A stretch of DNA of 64,000 nt from Jeotgalicoccus sp. (GCA_003513765.1 DONT01000006.1:50333-114332), one strand, 5' to 3'; positions 8,076 through 17,394 are shown, counted from the stretch's first letter. The notes: generated by a model not told the origin, from the sequence alone. Numbers and translations are program-made.

Positions 8076-8798
8076 TTATAAGTCTGTCTCCCCGATTTCT
8101 TTTCGGAGCGCCGAAACTTCTGTGCGCGTCATCGGGGCAAGGTGGCCGTGGATATATGTGTCGTAGGGGATTTTGTCGACGGTTGTAACGTAGTCATAAA
8201 ATTTGTCCGCATCGTATCCGCCGTCCAGTTTGTAAAAATCACCGGTGTCGGCATCGCCGGCGAAGAGAACTTTATCTTCCTGAACGAAAACGACTGCGCC
8301 GTCATCGGAGTGGGGGTTAGCAATCGGTGTGACTTCGACTGTAACGCTGCCTAAGTTCAGTGTTAAGTTCCCGTCGAACTCAATGTCTGCACGAACGACT
8401 TTAATGTCGGTGATATCATCGTATTCAATTTTCATATGGGTGTCGCAGAATTCGCATTCCTCACCGGTCTTAAATCGCTCATCCATGGCTTCCGGCGTCC
8501 ATTCCCATTTTGTAAGAATGCTGAGAATTTCATTGGTTTTCGTCTGAGTCATCGTCGTACCGGGAAAAGCGTGCATGCCGAAAGTGTGATCCCAGTGCCA
8601 GTGGGTAATCAGTGCAATTTCAGGTTTTGGCAGACCCGCTGCATATACCGCTTCAAGCATTGCGTTCAGATGGGCTTTGGAATTTCCTGCATCGACGAGG
8701 ATGCTGAACTTTTCGCCGTGTATGTAGCCGAGATTTGGACGGTCACGCTGACTGTCGAACGGCAGTATGTAAACGTGGGGTGATATTTGGGTGAGCAT
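8076..8798 (-). CDS. Metallo-beta-lactamase-fold hydrolase
   Basis: 240 residues. The zinc motif THWHWDH (HxHxDH class) follows the first beta layer, with later ligands in ANPHSDDGAVVF and FAGDADTGD and a C-terminal HGHLAP. This is the glyoxalase II-like branch. The enzyme probably hydrolyses a small ester or thioester in the cytoplasm; the true substrate cannot be read. Three ATGs lie near the 5' end. The one at 8798 sits about 9 bp from AAAGG, whereas that at 8807 is on top of it. Confidence 0.8.
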   Translation of the reverse strand: MLTQISPHVYILPFDSQRDRPNLGYIHGEKFSILVDAGNSKAHLNAMLEAVYAAGLPKPEIALITHWHWDHTFGMHAFPGTTMTQTKTNEILSILTKWEWTPEAMDERFKTGEECEFCDTHMKIEYDDITDIKVVRADIEFDGNLTLNLGSVTVEVTPIANPHSDDGAVVFVQEDKVLFAGDADTGDFYKLDGGYDADKFYDYVTTVDKIPYDTYIHGHLAPMTRTEVSALRKEIGETDL

Positions 8799-8820
8799 AA
8801 TCATCATCCTTTATATAGAC

Positions 8821-8855
8821 AGAAAACCACTTAACACGAGTTAGGTGGTTTTTAG
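8821..8855 (-). terminator. Terminator of the 39-codon gene
   Basis: On the minus strand AAACCACCTAA pairs with TTAAGTGGTTT, followed by TTTTCT. It lies between the small gene at 8862-8981 and the hydrolase gene. Confidence 0.7.
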
Positions 8856-8861
8856 TTTGTA

Positions 8862-8981
8862 TTATTTTCTTTTCTTCTTTTTTGAAGAAGAGCTGCCATC
8901 TTTGTTAAGAAATTTTTGAACGACTTTATTTATAATAATTGGTGCGATAAAAATTGCCGCACGTTTGAGTAAACGTCCCAT
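8862..8981 (-). CDS. Small basic protein, 39 residues
   Basis: A short reading frame begins MGRLLKRAAIFIAPIIINKV and ends in a Ser-rich linker and a Lys/Arg tail (KKKKRK). It is preceded by a near-perfect site, AGGAGGTAAACTT then ATG, and followed by its own terminator, so it is very likely translated. The N-terminal half is amphipathic to hydrophobic and the C-terminus strongly cationic, suggesting a membrane-surface or nucleic-acid-associated peptide. I recall similar short proteins in staphylococci but cannot name a function. Confidence 0.7.
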   Translation of the reverse strand: MGRLLKRAAIFIAPIIINKVVQKFLNKDGSSSSKKKKRK

Positions 8982-9104
8982 AAGTTTACCTCCTAAATAA
9001 TAGATACTTATATATAACCATTATCTCACAGAATAAAACCAGACAGGTAGAAATACGTGCTGAAAAGGAGGAGAGTGTATGGCCTTCATCAGGTTCCGCA
9101 GCAC

Positions 9105-9138
9105 CGAAAAAAAGACGACTCCCGCAAGGGAATCGTCA
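9105..9138 (-). terminator. Terminator of hemQ
   Basis: On the minus strand GACGATTCCC pairs with GGGAGTCGTC around TTGC, followed by seven T. It lies 14 bp beyond the hemQ stop. Confidence 0.9.
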
Positions 9139-9151
9139 TCCAGTCAGAAAG

Positions 9152-9901
9152 TTATCCGAAATAATCGGCAATCGCATCGTTCGGGATGTGTCCGCCGACA
9201 TAGAAGTCGCCGAAGACGCCGTAGCGTGCGCTTGTTTCATCGAATCTCATTTCGTAAATAATCTTTTTGAATTCGAGCATGTCATCTGACAATAATGTCA
9301 CTGACCACTCGTATTTGTCCAAGCCTTGTGAGCCTGTGATGTACTGCTTGATTTTGCCTGCATATTTGCGGCCGATCATGCCGTGGTCGCGCATTAACTG
9401 CTTGCGTTCGTCCATAGGCAGCATGTACCAGTTGTCATCGAGGTCGCGTTTTTTATCCATCGGGTAGAAACAGATGTATTTAGATTTTTCCAGTGAAGGA
9501 TATAATCTCTGCTGAATATGAGGAATCTGCATCATCTCTTCAGGCGTCTTGTTTCCGCCTAAATAGCTGCTCATCTCGATAATAGATACATATGAGTATG
9601 TTGGGATTAAGTAATCTGCAATTCCGAGCTTATTAATTTCAAGCTCAAGCTTAATCAGCTCATCTGCTGTCGGACGTAGCAGCCAGATAATAATATCTGC
9701 TTTATGCCCCATGATATTATAGAATGCATAGTCACCTTCGTGTTTTTCATGCACTTCTTCCTGTCTGTTTAAAAATGCCTGCAATTCATCTGTCAGCGCA
9801 TTTCTTTCATCTTTGTCCAGTACACGTAAACCTGCCCAGTCCACGCTGTAAAGCAGGTGTAAGCTGTACCAGCCATCTATTGTACTTACCGGTTCACTCA
9901 T
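9152..9901 (-). CDS. hemQ: Coproheme decarboxylase (HemQ, chlorite dismutase-like)
   Basis: 249 residues, the normal length for Firmicute HemQ. It converts coproheme III to protoheme with hydrogen peroxide, the last step of the coproporphyrin-dependent heme pathway used by Gram-positives. The catalytic Tyr lies in CFYPMDKKR (Tyr146) and the proximal heme-ligand His in MRDHGMIGRKY (His173), matching the positions known in Staphylococcus HemQ. It is divergent from pta, as is common in staphylococci. Cytoplasmic, homopentameric in the family. Confidence 0.95.
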   Translation of the reverse strand: MSEPVSTIDGWYSLHLLYSVDWAGLRVLDKDERNALTDELQAFLNRQEEVHEKHEGDYAFYNIMGHKADIIIWLLRPTADELIKLELEINKLGIADYLIPTYSYVSIIEMSSYLGGNKTPEEMMQIPHIQQRLYPSLEKSKYICFYPMDKKRDLDDNWYMLPMDERKQLMRDHGMIGRKYAGKIKQYITGSQGLDKYEWSVTLLSDDMLEFKKIIYEMRFDETSARYGVFGDFYVGGHIPNDAIADYFG

Positions 9902-9994
9902 CTTAGTCTCTCCTTATTAAGTCATTACTTCTATTCTAGACCAATGGAAAACGTTTTAACAAGAGATTCTGTTTAAAAGATGTGACAAAACACG

Positions 9995-10000
9995 TATAAT
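9995..10000 (+). promoter_or_regulatory. Probable -10 element of the pta promoter
   Basis: TATAAT lies 32 bp upstream of the pta start. The -35 region is weak (TTTAAA, 17 bp upstream). The pta gene has AAGGAGGATATA before ATG, an unusually strong ribosome binding site. Confidence 0.45.
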
Positions 10001-10032
10001 ATACTTAAAGTATAGTAGCCAAGGAGGATATA

Positions 10033-11022
10033 ATGAGTAAATTCATTAAAGATCTTAAGGATAATTTAAATGGTGAAAATATCAGAATTGTATTTCCGGA
10101 AGGTACAGATAAAAGAATTCTTACTGCAGCAGCGGGACATTTAGAAAACAGCTATGTGCATCCGATTGTTCTCGGGGATGCTGACGAACTTAAGCAAATT
10201 GCTGCAGAGGAAAACATCAATATAGAAGGTTTGGAAATTTTAAATCCAAAAACGTCCGACTTAAGCGCACAGCTTGCCGGGGTGTTTTGTGAAGTCAGAC
10301 AGGGCAAAGTGACGCTTGAACAGGCTGAAGATATTATTCAAAATGTAAACTACTTCGGCACGATGCTTGTACATACAGGCTATGCTGACGGGCTGGTGTC
10401 AGGTGCAATTCATTCGACGCCTGATACAGTCCGCCCTGCACTGCAGATTATAAAAACGAAAGAAGGCGTGTCTAAAACGAGCGGTATATTCTTTATGCGC
10501 CGCGACGACGAATTATACGTCATGGGGGATTGTGCAATTAACCCGACACTGACTGCTGAAGAGCTTGCAGAAGTCGCGGTTGAAACAGCGAAGACGACGA
10601 TGAGTTTTGGCATCACGCCTCGCGTTGCGCTCTTAAGCTTTTCTTCAAAAGGGTCTGCGAAAACAGAAGAGGCGGAGAAAGTCCGTTTAGCTACTGAGTA
10701 CGCACAGGATAAACTTCCGGATACACTGATCGACGGCGAGCTGCAATTTGATGCGGCATTCGTTCCCGGTGTAGCAGAGAAAAAATCTCCGAATTCACCA
10801 CTTGAAGGGAATGCGAATGTCTTTATCTTCCCGTCTCTTGAAGCGGGGAACATCGGTTATAAAATTGCTCAGCGTCTGGGCGGCTTTGAAGCTTACGGAC
10901 CCATTCTGCAGGGTCTGAATAAGCCGGTTAACGATCTGTCACGCGGTACGACAACGGAAGAAGTGTATAACCTGGCCTTATTTACAGCAACACAGGTGAT
11001 GGCGAATCGTCATGACAGCTGA
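10033..11022 (+). CDS. pta: Phosphate acetyltransferase
   Basis: 329 residues, the short form of phosphotransacetylase without N-terminal regulatory domains. It interconverts acetyl-CoA and acetyl phosphate in overflow acetate metabolism. Family motifs include VFPEGTDKRIL at the start, DGLVSGAIHSTPDTVRPALQII in the middle and a C-terminal glycine-rich FIFPSLEAGNIGYK. Its end overlaps the start of lipL by 11 bp, so the two are probably cotranscribed and coupled, linking acetyl-CoA and lipoyl metabolism. No cre-like box is evident upstream. Confidence 0.95.
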   Translation: MSKFIKDLKDNLNGENIRIVFPEGTDKRILTAAAGHLENSYVHPIVLGDADELKQIAAEENINIEGLEILNPKTSDLSAQLAGVFCEVRQGKVTLEQAEDIIQNVNYFGTMLVHTGYADGLVSGAIHSTPDTVRPALQIIKTKEGVSKTSGIFFMRRDDELYVMGDCAINPTLTAEELAEVAVETAKTTMSFGITPRVALLSFSSKGSAKTEEAEKVRLATEYAQDKLPDTLIDGELQFDAAFVPGVAEKKSPNSPLEGNANVFIFPSLEAGNIGYKIAQRLGGFEAYGPILQGLNKPVNDLSRGTTTEEVYNLALFTATQVMANRHDS

Positions 11023-11827
11023 ACTTTTTAAGGGGCCGGTGGAAGTAATCGGCAGAAACAGAACAAAGCATCCGTTTGAGTCTTTTGCATTTGATGACTT
11101 CCTGCAGCACCAGATTAGTGAAGACAATGTGCCTAAAATACGTTTTTGGGTGCATTCGCCTTATATTATTTTAGGGCTGCAGGATGCGAGACTGCCGAAA
11201 TTGTCTTACGGACTCGATTATATTTCAGATGCAGGCTTCGATTATATCGTACGCAACAGCGGCGGCTTAGGTGTGGTGCTGGATGAAGGTGTACTGAATA
11301 TCTCTTTAATTTTACCTAAAGCAGATTTTCCTTACATAGAAAAAGGCTATGATATAATGACAGAGTTAGTGACAAAAATGTTTCCGGAAGGAAAAATCGA
11401 AGCGTATGAAATTTCAGCGAGCTATTGTCCCGGTACACATGATTTAAGCATCGGCGGTAAAAAATTCGCAGGTATTTCCCAGCGCCGCATTAAAGAGGGT
11501 ATCGCGGTACAGATATACTTATCCGTTACAGGAAGCGGCTCCAAACGTGCATTAATGATGCAGGATTTTTATCGTGATGCACATGCAGAAGAGAGTGCGA
11601 AATTTACATATCCGGTAATTAATCCTGAGCACATGGCATCGTTAAACGAATTGCTCGGTGCGGATTTTTCAATTGAAGAAGTTGAAGAACGCGCATTGAA
11701 TGTGCTTCGTGATATGGGTGCAAAAATGGCGGATTATCCGGTGCTGAACGATGAGCAGCAGGCTCAGTACGAACAATTCCTCGGAAACATTAAAGAGCGT
11801 AATAAAAAATACGTAACTTTTGACTGA
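11012..11827 (+). CDS. lipL: Octanoyl-[GcvH]:protein N-octanoyltransferase
   Basis: 271 residues, of the BPL/LplA/LipB fold. Cys139 in ASYCPGTHDLSIGGKKFAGI occupies the position of the catalytic Cys of LipL, and the following GGKKFAG holds the conserved Lys. LipL moves octanoyl groups from GcvH to the E2 subunits of 2-oxoacid dehydrogenases, where they become lipoate. The position directly behind pta matches the staphylococcal and Bacillus (ywfL) order. A plain lipoate ligase is the alternative, but the Cys and the context favour LipL. Confidence 0.9.
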   Translation: MTAELFKGPVEVIGRNRTKHPFESFAFDDFLQHQISEDNVPKIRFWVHSPYIILGLQDARLPKLSYGLDYISDAGFDYIVRNSGGLGVVLDEGVLNISLILPKADFPYIEKGYDIMTELVTKMFPEGKIEAYEISASYCPGTHDLSIGGKKFAGISQRRIKEGIAVQIYLSVTGSGSKRALMMQDFYRDAHAEESAKFTYPVINPEHMASLNELLGADFSIEEVEERALNVLRDMGAKMADYPVLNDEQQAQYEQFLGNIKERNKKYVTFD

Positions 11828-11855
11828 CCAGTATATATTTAATACTGGTTTTTTA
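11826..11855 (+). terminator. Terminator of pta-lipL
   Basis: ACCAGTAT pairs with ATACTGGT across a TATTTA-type loop, followed by TTTTTT. Confidence 0.8.
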
Positions 11856-11878
11856 ATTTTTATGAAAGAAGGAATAGC

Positions 11879-13057
11879 ATGTCAACAAGTGCTTATGCGC
11901 CTAAGATATGGACGAAAGAATTTACAGCAATCTTTGCATTTCACTTTATCTTAATGGGGGCAATGTATTCAACATTAGTTACAGTCGGAAACTACGCTGT
12001 TGAAAAATACGATGTCAATCCGAGTATTGCCGGTTTCGTTGCAAGTATATTCATCGTGGGAGTTTTGCTCGGCCGCGGAGTGACAGGTTTTCAGATTAAT
12101 TATCTCGGCGGACGGAAAATTATGTTCATCGGGACAGCACTGTATTTTTTGACTTATATTTTATATTTCTTTGATTTCGGCTTAACGTTTTTAATTATAA
12201 CGAGACTGCTGAACGGTTTTGCGACAGGGATTATCAGTACGGCGCTGAACACGCTGGCGACGATCTCCGTGCCGGAAGAACGCCGCGGTGAAGGCATCAG
12301 TTACTTCAGTTTAAGTATGGTTATTGCGAGTGCGGTCGGTCCGTTTATTTCATTTTTACTGCTCGAACATATTACTTTTGAGATGATGCTGATTTACGTG
12401 GGTATTTTAATGCTCGGGGTCGTGTTAATGATTCCGCTGATTAAAATCAACAACGTGACGAAAGAAACGGCGGTTAAGCCGGATAAATTCGTGCTGATTG
12501 AAAAAAATTCACTCCGAATGCTGGTGCCGATATTTCTTATGGGACTCGCGTATTCAAGCGTGCTGTCCTTCCTCAATACGTATGCCATAGAAATCAATGT
12601 CGTGACAGCGGCGAGTTTTTTCTTTATCGTCTATGCGGCGGCTGTACTTGCAACCCGGCCGTTTACGGGCAGAGTGATTGACCGGAAAGGTCCGAATATT
12701 GTTATTTACCCGACGTTTATATTGATGGCAGCAGGATTTCTGCTGCTCGGCTACGGTGCGACGGGGCTTATTGTCCTCCTTGCCGGTTTTCTTATCGGTC
12801 TCGGTTTCGGTAATTTTCAGTCAGCGGCGCAGATTATCTGCGTGAACATGGCGCCGAAAGAAAATGTCGGCCTCGCCACATCGACGTATTTTATTATTTT
12901 AGAAATTGGTCTCGGCTTCGGCCCGGTATTTTTAGGACTGCTGGTACCATTTGCCGGCTACAGCGGAATGTATTTACTATTGATAGTACCAATACTCGCC
13001 GCAGGTTTCGTTTACTTCCTGATGGTTGGAAAACGCGGCACCGGCTCATACAGCTGA
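11879..13057 (+). CDS. MFS transporter
   Basis: 392 residues with twelve predicted membrane helices. The loop between helices 2 and 3 (GRGVTGFQINYLGGRKIMFIG) is a variant of the MFS motif A, and a second copy, TRPFTGRVIDRKGPNIV, lies between helices 8 and 9. Most similar in style to small drug/metabolite exporters of the YwfA/YfmO or CntE type. It has its own terminator on either side and a GAAGGAATAGC site. Substrate unknown. Confidence 0.8.
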   Translation: MSTSAYAPKIWTKEFTAIFAFHFILMGAMYSTLVTVGNYAVEKYDVNPSIAGFVASIFIVGVLLGRGVTGFQINYLGGRKIMFIGTALYFLTYILYFFDFGLTFLIITRLLNGFATGIISTALNTLATISVPEERRGEGISYFSLSMVIASAVGPFISFLLLEHITFEMMLIYVGILMLGVVLMIPLIKINNVTKETAVKPDKFVLIEKNSLRMLVPIFLMGLAYSSVLSFLNTYAIEINVVTAASFFFIVYAAAVLATRPFTGRVIDRKGPNIVIYPTFILMAAGFLLLGYGATGLIVLLAGFLIGLGFGNFQSAAQIICVNMAPKENVGLATSTYFIILEIGLGFGPVFLGLLVPFAGYSGMYLLLIVPILAAGFVYFLMVGKRGTGSYS

Positions 13058-13066
13058 ACAGGTTGA

Positions 13067-13092
13067 AACGGTCGGCTAAGCCGGCCGTTTTA
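13067..13092 (+). terminator. Terminator of the MFS gene
   Basis: AACGGTCGGC pairs with GCCGGCCGTT around TAA, followed by TTAT. Confidence 0.75.
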
Positions 13093-13127
13093 TGCTATTA
13101 TTGGAGTGTTAAGGGAGGCGTAAGAGC

Positions 13128-14429
13128 GTGATGATGAGTGACTACAGCAGGAAACAATTACAGGAAGAAAAAGTCTTTAAAGATCCGGTCCACCGGTATG
13201 TTCATGTCCGCGATCAGGTCATCTGGGATCTGGTGAAAACGAAAGAATTTCAGCGGCTCCGCAGGATAAAACAGCTCGGAACTTTATATTTGGCATTTCA
13301 CAGTGCGGAGCATTCGCGCTTTAACCATTCGCTCGGAGTATATGAAATTGTCCGCCGGATGATTGAGAATTTTGAAGAATATCCGGAATGGGACTCAGAC
13401 GACCGTTTGTTAGCCTTGTCAGCAGCCTTGCTGCACGACCTTGGCCACGGACCGTTTTCTCATACATTTGAAGATATATTCCATACAGATCATGAAGAAT
13501 ATACGAAAAAAATTATACTGGAAGACACTGAAGTGAACGAAGTATTATCAAGAGTGTCACCGGATTTCCCGCGTGAAGTCGCGGAAGTCATCAACAAGAC
13601 ACACCCGAATAAACTGGTTATCAGTATGATTTCAAGCCAAATCGATGCGGACCGTATGGATTATCTGCAGCGGGATTCTTTTTATACAGGGGTCAGCTAC
13701 GGCAACTTCGATATGGAGCGTATACTCCGCGTGATGCGTCCGTCAAAAGATGAAGTGCTGATTAAAGAAAGCGGCATGCATGCGGTGGAAGATTACTTAA
13801 TGAGCCGCTATCAGATGTACTGGCAGGTCTATTTCCACCCGGTATCGCGCGGCGGGGAAGTGATGCTGAATCTGGTGATGCAGCGGGCAAAAGCACTGTA
13901 TAAATCGGATTACAGCTTTAAACAGCAGCCGACATATTTTATACCGTTTTTTAATGAAGCTGTCACGGTCCATGATTATCTCCGGCTGGACGAAATGGTC
14001 GTGAATTTTTATCTGCAGGAATGGGTACATGAAGAAGATGAGATATTAAGCGATCTTGCCGGACGTTTCGTCAACAGAGATCTGTTTAAATATTTACCGT
14101 TTGACGGTTCTATTATTACAATTACAGAACTGAACGAATTATACAGAAAAGCAGGCATAGATCCGGATTATTACGTCTTCAGCGACAGCTATTCAGATCT
14201 GCCTTACGATTACGACAGACCGGGGCAAAACAGAAACCGCAGACCAATTCATCTGCTGCGTCCGAACGGCGACATCAGGGAAATCAGCTCCCAGTCGGCA
14301 ATTATTAATTCAATTACCGGCATTCACCGTTTAGGGTCAAGATTGTATTATCCGAAAGAAAAAATATTGGCGATTAAAGATTTAAACGTCAAAGCAGAGA
14401 TTATTAATTTACTGAATGAACTCGATTAG
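13128..14429 (+). CDS. HD-domain phosphohydrolase, YwfO family
   Basis: 433 residues. The HD metal-binding residues are visible: the first His in HSAEHSRFNHSLGVYEI, the pair in ALLHDLGHGPFSHTFED and a later Asp in ISSQIDADRMDYLQRD. These are the hallmarks of dGTPase/SAMHD1-like triphosphohydrolases; Bacillus YwfO-type proteins act on (d)NTPs in vitro. GTG 13128 is 9 bp from GGAGG; ATG 13131 is an alternative. It is followed after 11 bp by ywhD, consistent with the conserved gene order up to argS. Confidence 0.88.
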   Translation: MMMSDYSRKQLQEEKVFKDPVHRYVHVRDQVIWDLVKTKEFQRLRRIKQLGTLYLAFHSAEHSRFNHSLGVYEIVRRMIENFEEYPEWDSDDRLLALSAALLHDLGHGPFSHTFEDIFHTDHEEYTKKIILEDTEVNEVLSRVSPDFPREVAEVINKTHPNKLVISMISSQIDADRMDYLQRDSFYTGVSYGNFDMERILRVMRPSKDEVLIKESGMHAVEDYLMSRYQMYWQVYFHPVSRGGEVMLNLVMQRAKALYKSDYSFKQQPTYFIPFFNEAVTVHDYLRLDEMVVNFYLQEWVHEEDEILSDLAGRFVNRDLFKYLPFDGSIITITELNELYRKAGIDPDYYVFSDSYSDLPYDYDRPGQNRNRRPIHLLRPNGDIREISSQSAIINSITGIHRLGSRLYYPKEKILAIKDLNVKAEIINLLNELD

Positions 14430-14440
14430 GAGGTATAACA

Positions 14441-14962
14441 TTGTCTGATGAACAACCAAAAAAGAAACCGGGATTCCAGTTTAATATTATTAAAAACGAC
14501 CCGCTCGACGGCCACAGAGGACAAAATTTCGGCTCGATAAGCCTTGAGAATATCGCACCGGTCTATATTAATATTGAAACGCAGGAAGCGAAACTCGATA
14601 TCGGGGGACTGCACGGCAAAGCTGAAGTTGAAAAAAGAGTGAAATGGATTAAGGATAAAGAAGAAGCGATGGGGCCGGACGCGAAAGAATATTTCCTCGT
14701 CTGGATTGCTGTGGAACGTGCGGCAGCGGGACCGATTTATAACGGCGTCGCAGCATGCTACTTAATGGTGAACAAGGAAAAGCGCCGCGGTTATAAAATG
14801 ATGCATGAACATGTCAACAGTTTAGACGCTGCAATGAAGGGCCGTATTAAGCTAGATGTTTTGGATGAACGTTCAAAAGAAACGCTGAAACAGTTTATGA
14901 TGAACCACAATGAAGATATGTGGAATATTTCACAAGAAATGCAGGAAGCATTTAATAAATAA
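14441..14962 (+). CDS. ywhD: YwhD family protein
   Basis: 173 residues, recognisable by KPGFQFNIIKNDPLDGHRG at the N-terminus. The family is conserved across Bacillales, usually near argS or the HD-domain gene, and its function is unknown. The protein is soluble, mixed alpha/beta, and has no signal peptide. The start is TTG, 8 bp after AGGAGG, which is strong enough to support a non-ATG start. Confidence 0.85.
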   Translation: MSDEQPKKKPGFQFNIIKNDPLDGHRGQNFGSISLENIAPVYINIETQEAKLDIGGLHGKAEVEKRVKWIKDKEEAMGPDAKEYFLVWIAVERAAAGPIYNGVAACYLMVNKEKRRGYKMMHEHVNSLDAAMKGRIKLDVLDERSKETLKQFMMNHNEDMWNISQEMQEAFNK

Positions 14963-15066
14963 GCAAATAATAAATATGTCTTTTTTGTGTCTTTTGGATT
15001 AGACATTGCACATTAGTCAATCTATGGATAAAATAAAGGATAGTTATAGACATATAACTAGGACAG

Positions 15067-15098
15067 AAAGGCGGGGCATATTGCCCTGCCTTTTTTTA
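15067..15098 (+). terminator. Rho-independent terminator
   Basis: AGGCGGGGCA pairs with TGCCCTGCCT, flanked by A and T runs. It ends the HD-ywhD transcript. Confidence 0.9.
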
Positions 15099-15160
15099 TT
15101 TTTCATGAGACCAATGATGCGCCTGTTATGATATAATTTACGATACTGAAGGTGATAAAA

Positions 15161-15559
15161 ATGACCGGAACTATAACACATGAATGTAACTTAACTCAAC
15201 TGGTGTTCATGCACGGTGAAGAAACAAAATATGAACAGAAACTGCAAGTATCCGAACTTGAAAAAGGGGATACTTATTTGCGCTATACTGAAGCGCTCGA
15301 TGACTATGAATTAAAAGTCACTGTGCGGCTTGGAGATAACTTCGTTAAACTCCAGCGGCGGGGCATTATCAATATGAATTTTCACTTTGAAGAAGGTGTG
15401 AAGACGGATACGTTTTACGACTCTCCGGCAGGCAGACACCACTTTGAAATAGTGACACACGAACTGATAACCGGCGACGGGATATTGAAGATTAAATATG
15501 ATTTATTTGAAAGCGGCGCGCTGCTCGGCAAATATAAATACACGTTGGAGAGGATTTAA
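15161..15559 (+). CDS. ywiB: DUF1934 (YwiB-like) beta-barrel protein
   Basis: 132 residues, all-beta by pattern, with a calycin-like strand alternation and the C-terminal YDLFESGALLGKYKYTLERI typical of the family. The function is unknown. It sits directly before argS, as in Bacillus (ywiB-argS), with a 2-bp gap. ATG 15161 follows GAAGGTG; a GTG at 15152 would overlap that site. Confidence 0.85.
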   Translation: MTGTITHECNLTQLVFMHGEETKYEQKLQVSELEKGDTYLRYTEALDDYELKVTVRLGDNFVKLQRRGIINMNFHFEEGVKTDTFYDSPAGRHHFEIVTHELITGDGILKIKYDLFESGALLGKYKYTLERI

Positions 15560-15561
15560 TT

Positions 15562-17208
15562 ATGAACTTAAAACAGCAGTTAAAAGAAGCAATTGAAGCC
15601 GCGATTAAAAAAGCGGATATAGTAGAAGAAATTCCTGAAGTTAAAGTGGAAGTGCCGAAAGATAAAAATAACGGGGACTTCTCAACGAATGCCGCAATGA
15701 CACTGACAAAACTTGCACGTAAAAATCCCCGTGACATCGCACAGGCGATTATCGATAACATCGATAAAGAGGCAGCGAGCATTCAGGAAATCAGCATCGC
15801 GGGACCGGGGTTTATCAACTTTAAAATGAAGACAGCGGAACTCGCTAACGTGATTTACACTGTCCTCGACAAGAAAGAAAATTACGGGCGTACAGAGCTT
15901 GAGACAGCTGAAAAAGTGCTGATTGAGTTCGTGAGTGCGAATCCTACAGGCGATCTGCATATCGGACATGCGAGAAACGCTTCTGTCGGCGCAACATTGT
16001 CGAATATTTTAGACTTCGCAGGCTACGATGTCACGCGTGAATATTATATTAACGATGCCGGCAACCAGATTAATAACCTTGCGAAATCGATTGAAGCACG
16101 TTACTTTGAAGCACTCGGCGAAACGCTGAATATGCCTGAAGACGGCTACAACGGTAAAGATATTAAAGTGATCGGCGAGAAATTGGCGTCGGAGCACCCT
16201 GAATATAAAGACCTGGAAGAAGCAGAACGTATTTCTAAATTCCGCGATCTTGGTGTTGAATACGAGATGCGTAAACTGAAAGCAGACCTTGCAGAATTCC
16301 GCATCAATTTTGACAGCTGGTTCAGTGAAACAGCACTGTATGAAAGCGGCGAAATCGACGAAGCGATGACGAAGATGAAAGATAACGGCTATGTCTTTGA
16401 AGCGGATGACGCGACGTGGCTGCGTACGACCGACTTTAAAGACGATAAAGACCGCGTCCTCGTGAAAAGCGACGGCACGCTGACTTATTTAATGCCGGAT
16501 ATCGCCTACCACTACGATAAAGTCGAACGCGGATTCGACAAGCTGATTAACTTATTCGGAGCGGATCACCACGGTTACATTAACCGTCTGAAAGCATCTC
16601 TAGGCGCTTTAGGTGAAAGTCCCGAAAAACTGGAAATCCAAATTATGCAGCTCGTGCGTTTAATTGAAAACGGAGAAGAAGTGAAGATGAGCAAACGTAC
16701 AGGTAAGGCAGTGACACTGCGCGACCTGATCGATATGATTGGAGTAGACGCAGCGCGCTACTTCATGATTATGCGTTCGACGGACACTCACTTCGACTTC
16801 GACTTAGACCTTGCACGCAGTGAATCAAGCGACAACCCTGTGTACTACGCACAGTATGCACATGCCAGAATCTGCAGTATTTTACGCCAGGCTAAAGAAC
16901 AGGGCTTTGAAATCGACACGGATAATCCGGTTGATATTATTGAGCAGGAGCAGGCACTTGAGCTGCTTAAAAAAGTACTGGAATTCCCGAACATCGTTAA
17001 AGGTGCGGCGGAAACACGCGCGACACAGCGTATTCCGAACTACATCCACGATCTCGCAGCGAGCTTCCACAAATTCTATAATGCCGAAAAAGTACTCGGT
17101 GAAAATGCCGATAAAACACGCGCTTATATTTTAATGATTGAAGCTGTGCGCCAGACGCTGGAAAACGCACTCCGCCTGATCGACGTATCAGCACCGGAAA
17201 AAATGTAA
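15562..17208 (+). CDS. argS: Arginyl-tRNA synthetase
   Basis: 548 residues. The class I HIGH motif is at residues 133-136 (NPTGDLHIGHARNA) and the KMSKR loop at 375-379. The N-terminal Add-1 domain and C-terminal DALR anticodon-binding domain are both complete. It charges tRNA-Arg. No T-box can fit in the 2-bp gap, so expression must come from the DUF1934 promoter. Confidence 0.97.
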   Translation: MNLKQQLKEAIEAAIKKADIVEEIPEVKVEVPKDKNNGDFSTNAAMTLTKLARKNPRDIAQAIIDNIDKEAASIQEISIAGPGFINFKMKTAELANVIYTVLDKKENYGRTELETAEKVLIEFVSANPTGDLHIGHARNASVGATLSNILDFAGYDVTREYYINDAGNQINNLAKSIEARYFEALGETLNMPEDGYNGKDIKVIGEKLASEHPEYKDLEEAERISKFRDLGVEYEMRKLKADLAEFRINFDSWFSETALYESGEIDEAMTKMKDNGYVFEADDATWLRTTDFKDDKDRVLVKSDGTLTYLMPDIAYHYDKVERGFDKLINLFGADHHGYINRLKASLGALGESPEKLEIQIMQLVRLIENGEEVKMSKRTGKAVTLRDLIDMIGVDAARYFMIMRSTDTHFDFDLDLARSESSDNPVYYAQYAHARICSILRQAKEQGFEIDTDNPVDIIEQEQALELLKKVLEFPNIVKGAAETRATQRIPNYIHDLAASFHKFYNAEKVLGENADKTRAYILMIEAVRQTLENALRLIDVSAPEKM

Positions 17209-17220
17209 ATTATTATATTC

Positions 17221-17250
17221 AAGCCTGAACTTCACAGTTCAGGCTTTTTG
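17221..17250 (+). terminator. Terminator of argS
   Basis: AAGCCTGAAC pairs with GTTCAGGCTT around TTCACA, followed by TTT. Confidence 0.9.
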
Positions 17251-17310
17251 TCTTAAGGATTTTCCTCTGTATAAGGATGCAGAACTTTAATATAATAAAG
17301 ATAATGAGTT

Positions 17311-17394
17311 GTTAAACGTTGTGGTTGTAAGTGACGACGACACTTAAGGCGGGTTAAACGTTGTGGCTCGAGGTAACGACGACACTTAGGCTTT
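17311..17394. repeat. 42-bp tandem repeat, 2 copies (array C)
   Basis: Copies at 17311-17352 and 17353-17394 share GTTAAACGTTGTGG at the start and CGACGACACTTA at the same offset, without indels. It lies in the leader of the siderophore-binding protein gene. The period is 42 here, one more than in the other arrays. Confidence 0.8.

Noticed and set aside
9079..9261. 60-codon plus-strand frame opposite the hemQ end
   Set aside because: It runs across the hemQ terminator and the antisense of the hemQ 3' end, with Arg/Ser-rich low-complexity translation.
10410..10853. 147-codon minus-strand frame inside pta
   Set aside because: It is the antisense shadow of a well-conserved gene; the Ser/Ala/Val-rich product reflects codon bias.
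15562..15565. T-box leader for argS
   Set aside because: Only 2 bp separate argS from the upstream gene, and no T-box-like sequence was seen before DUF1934.
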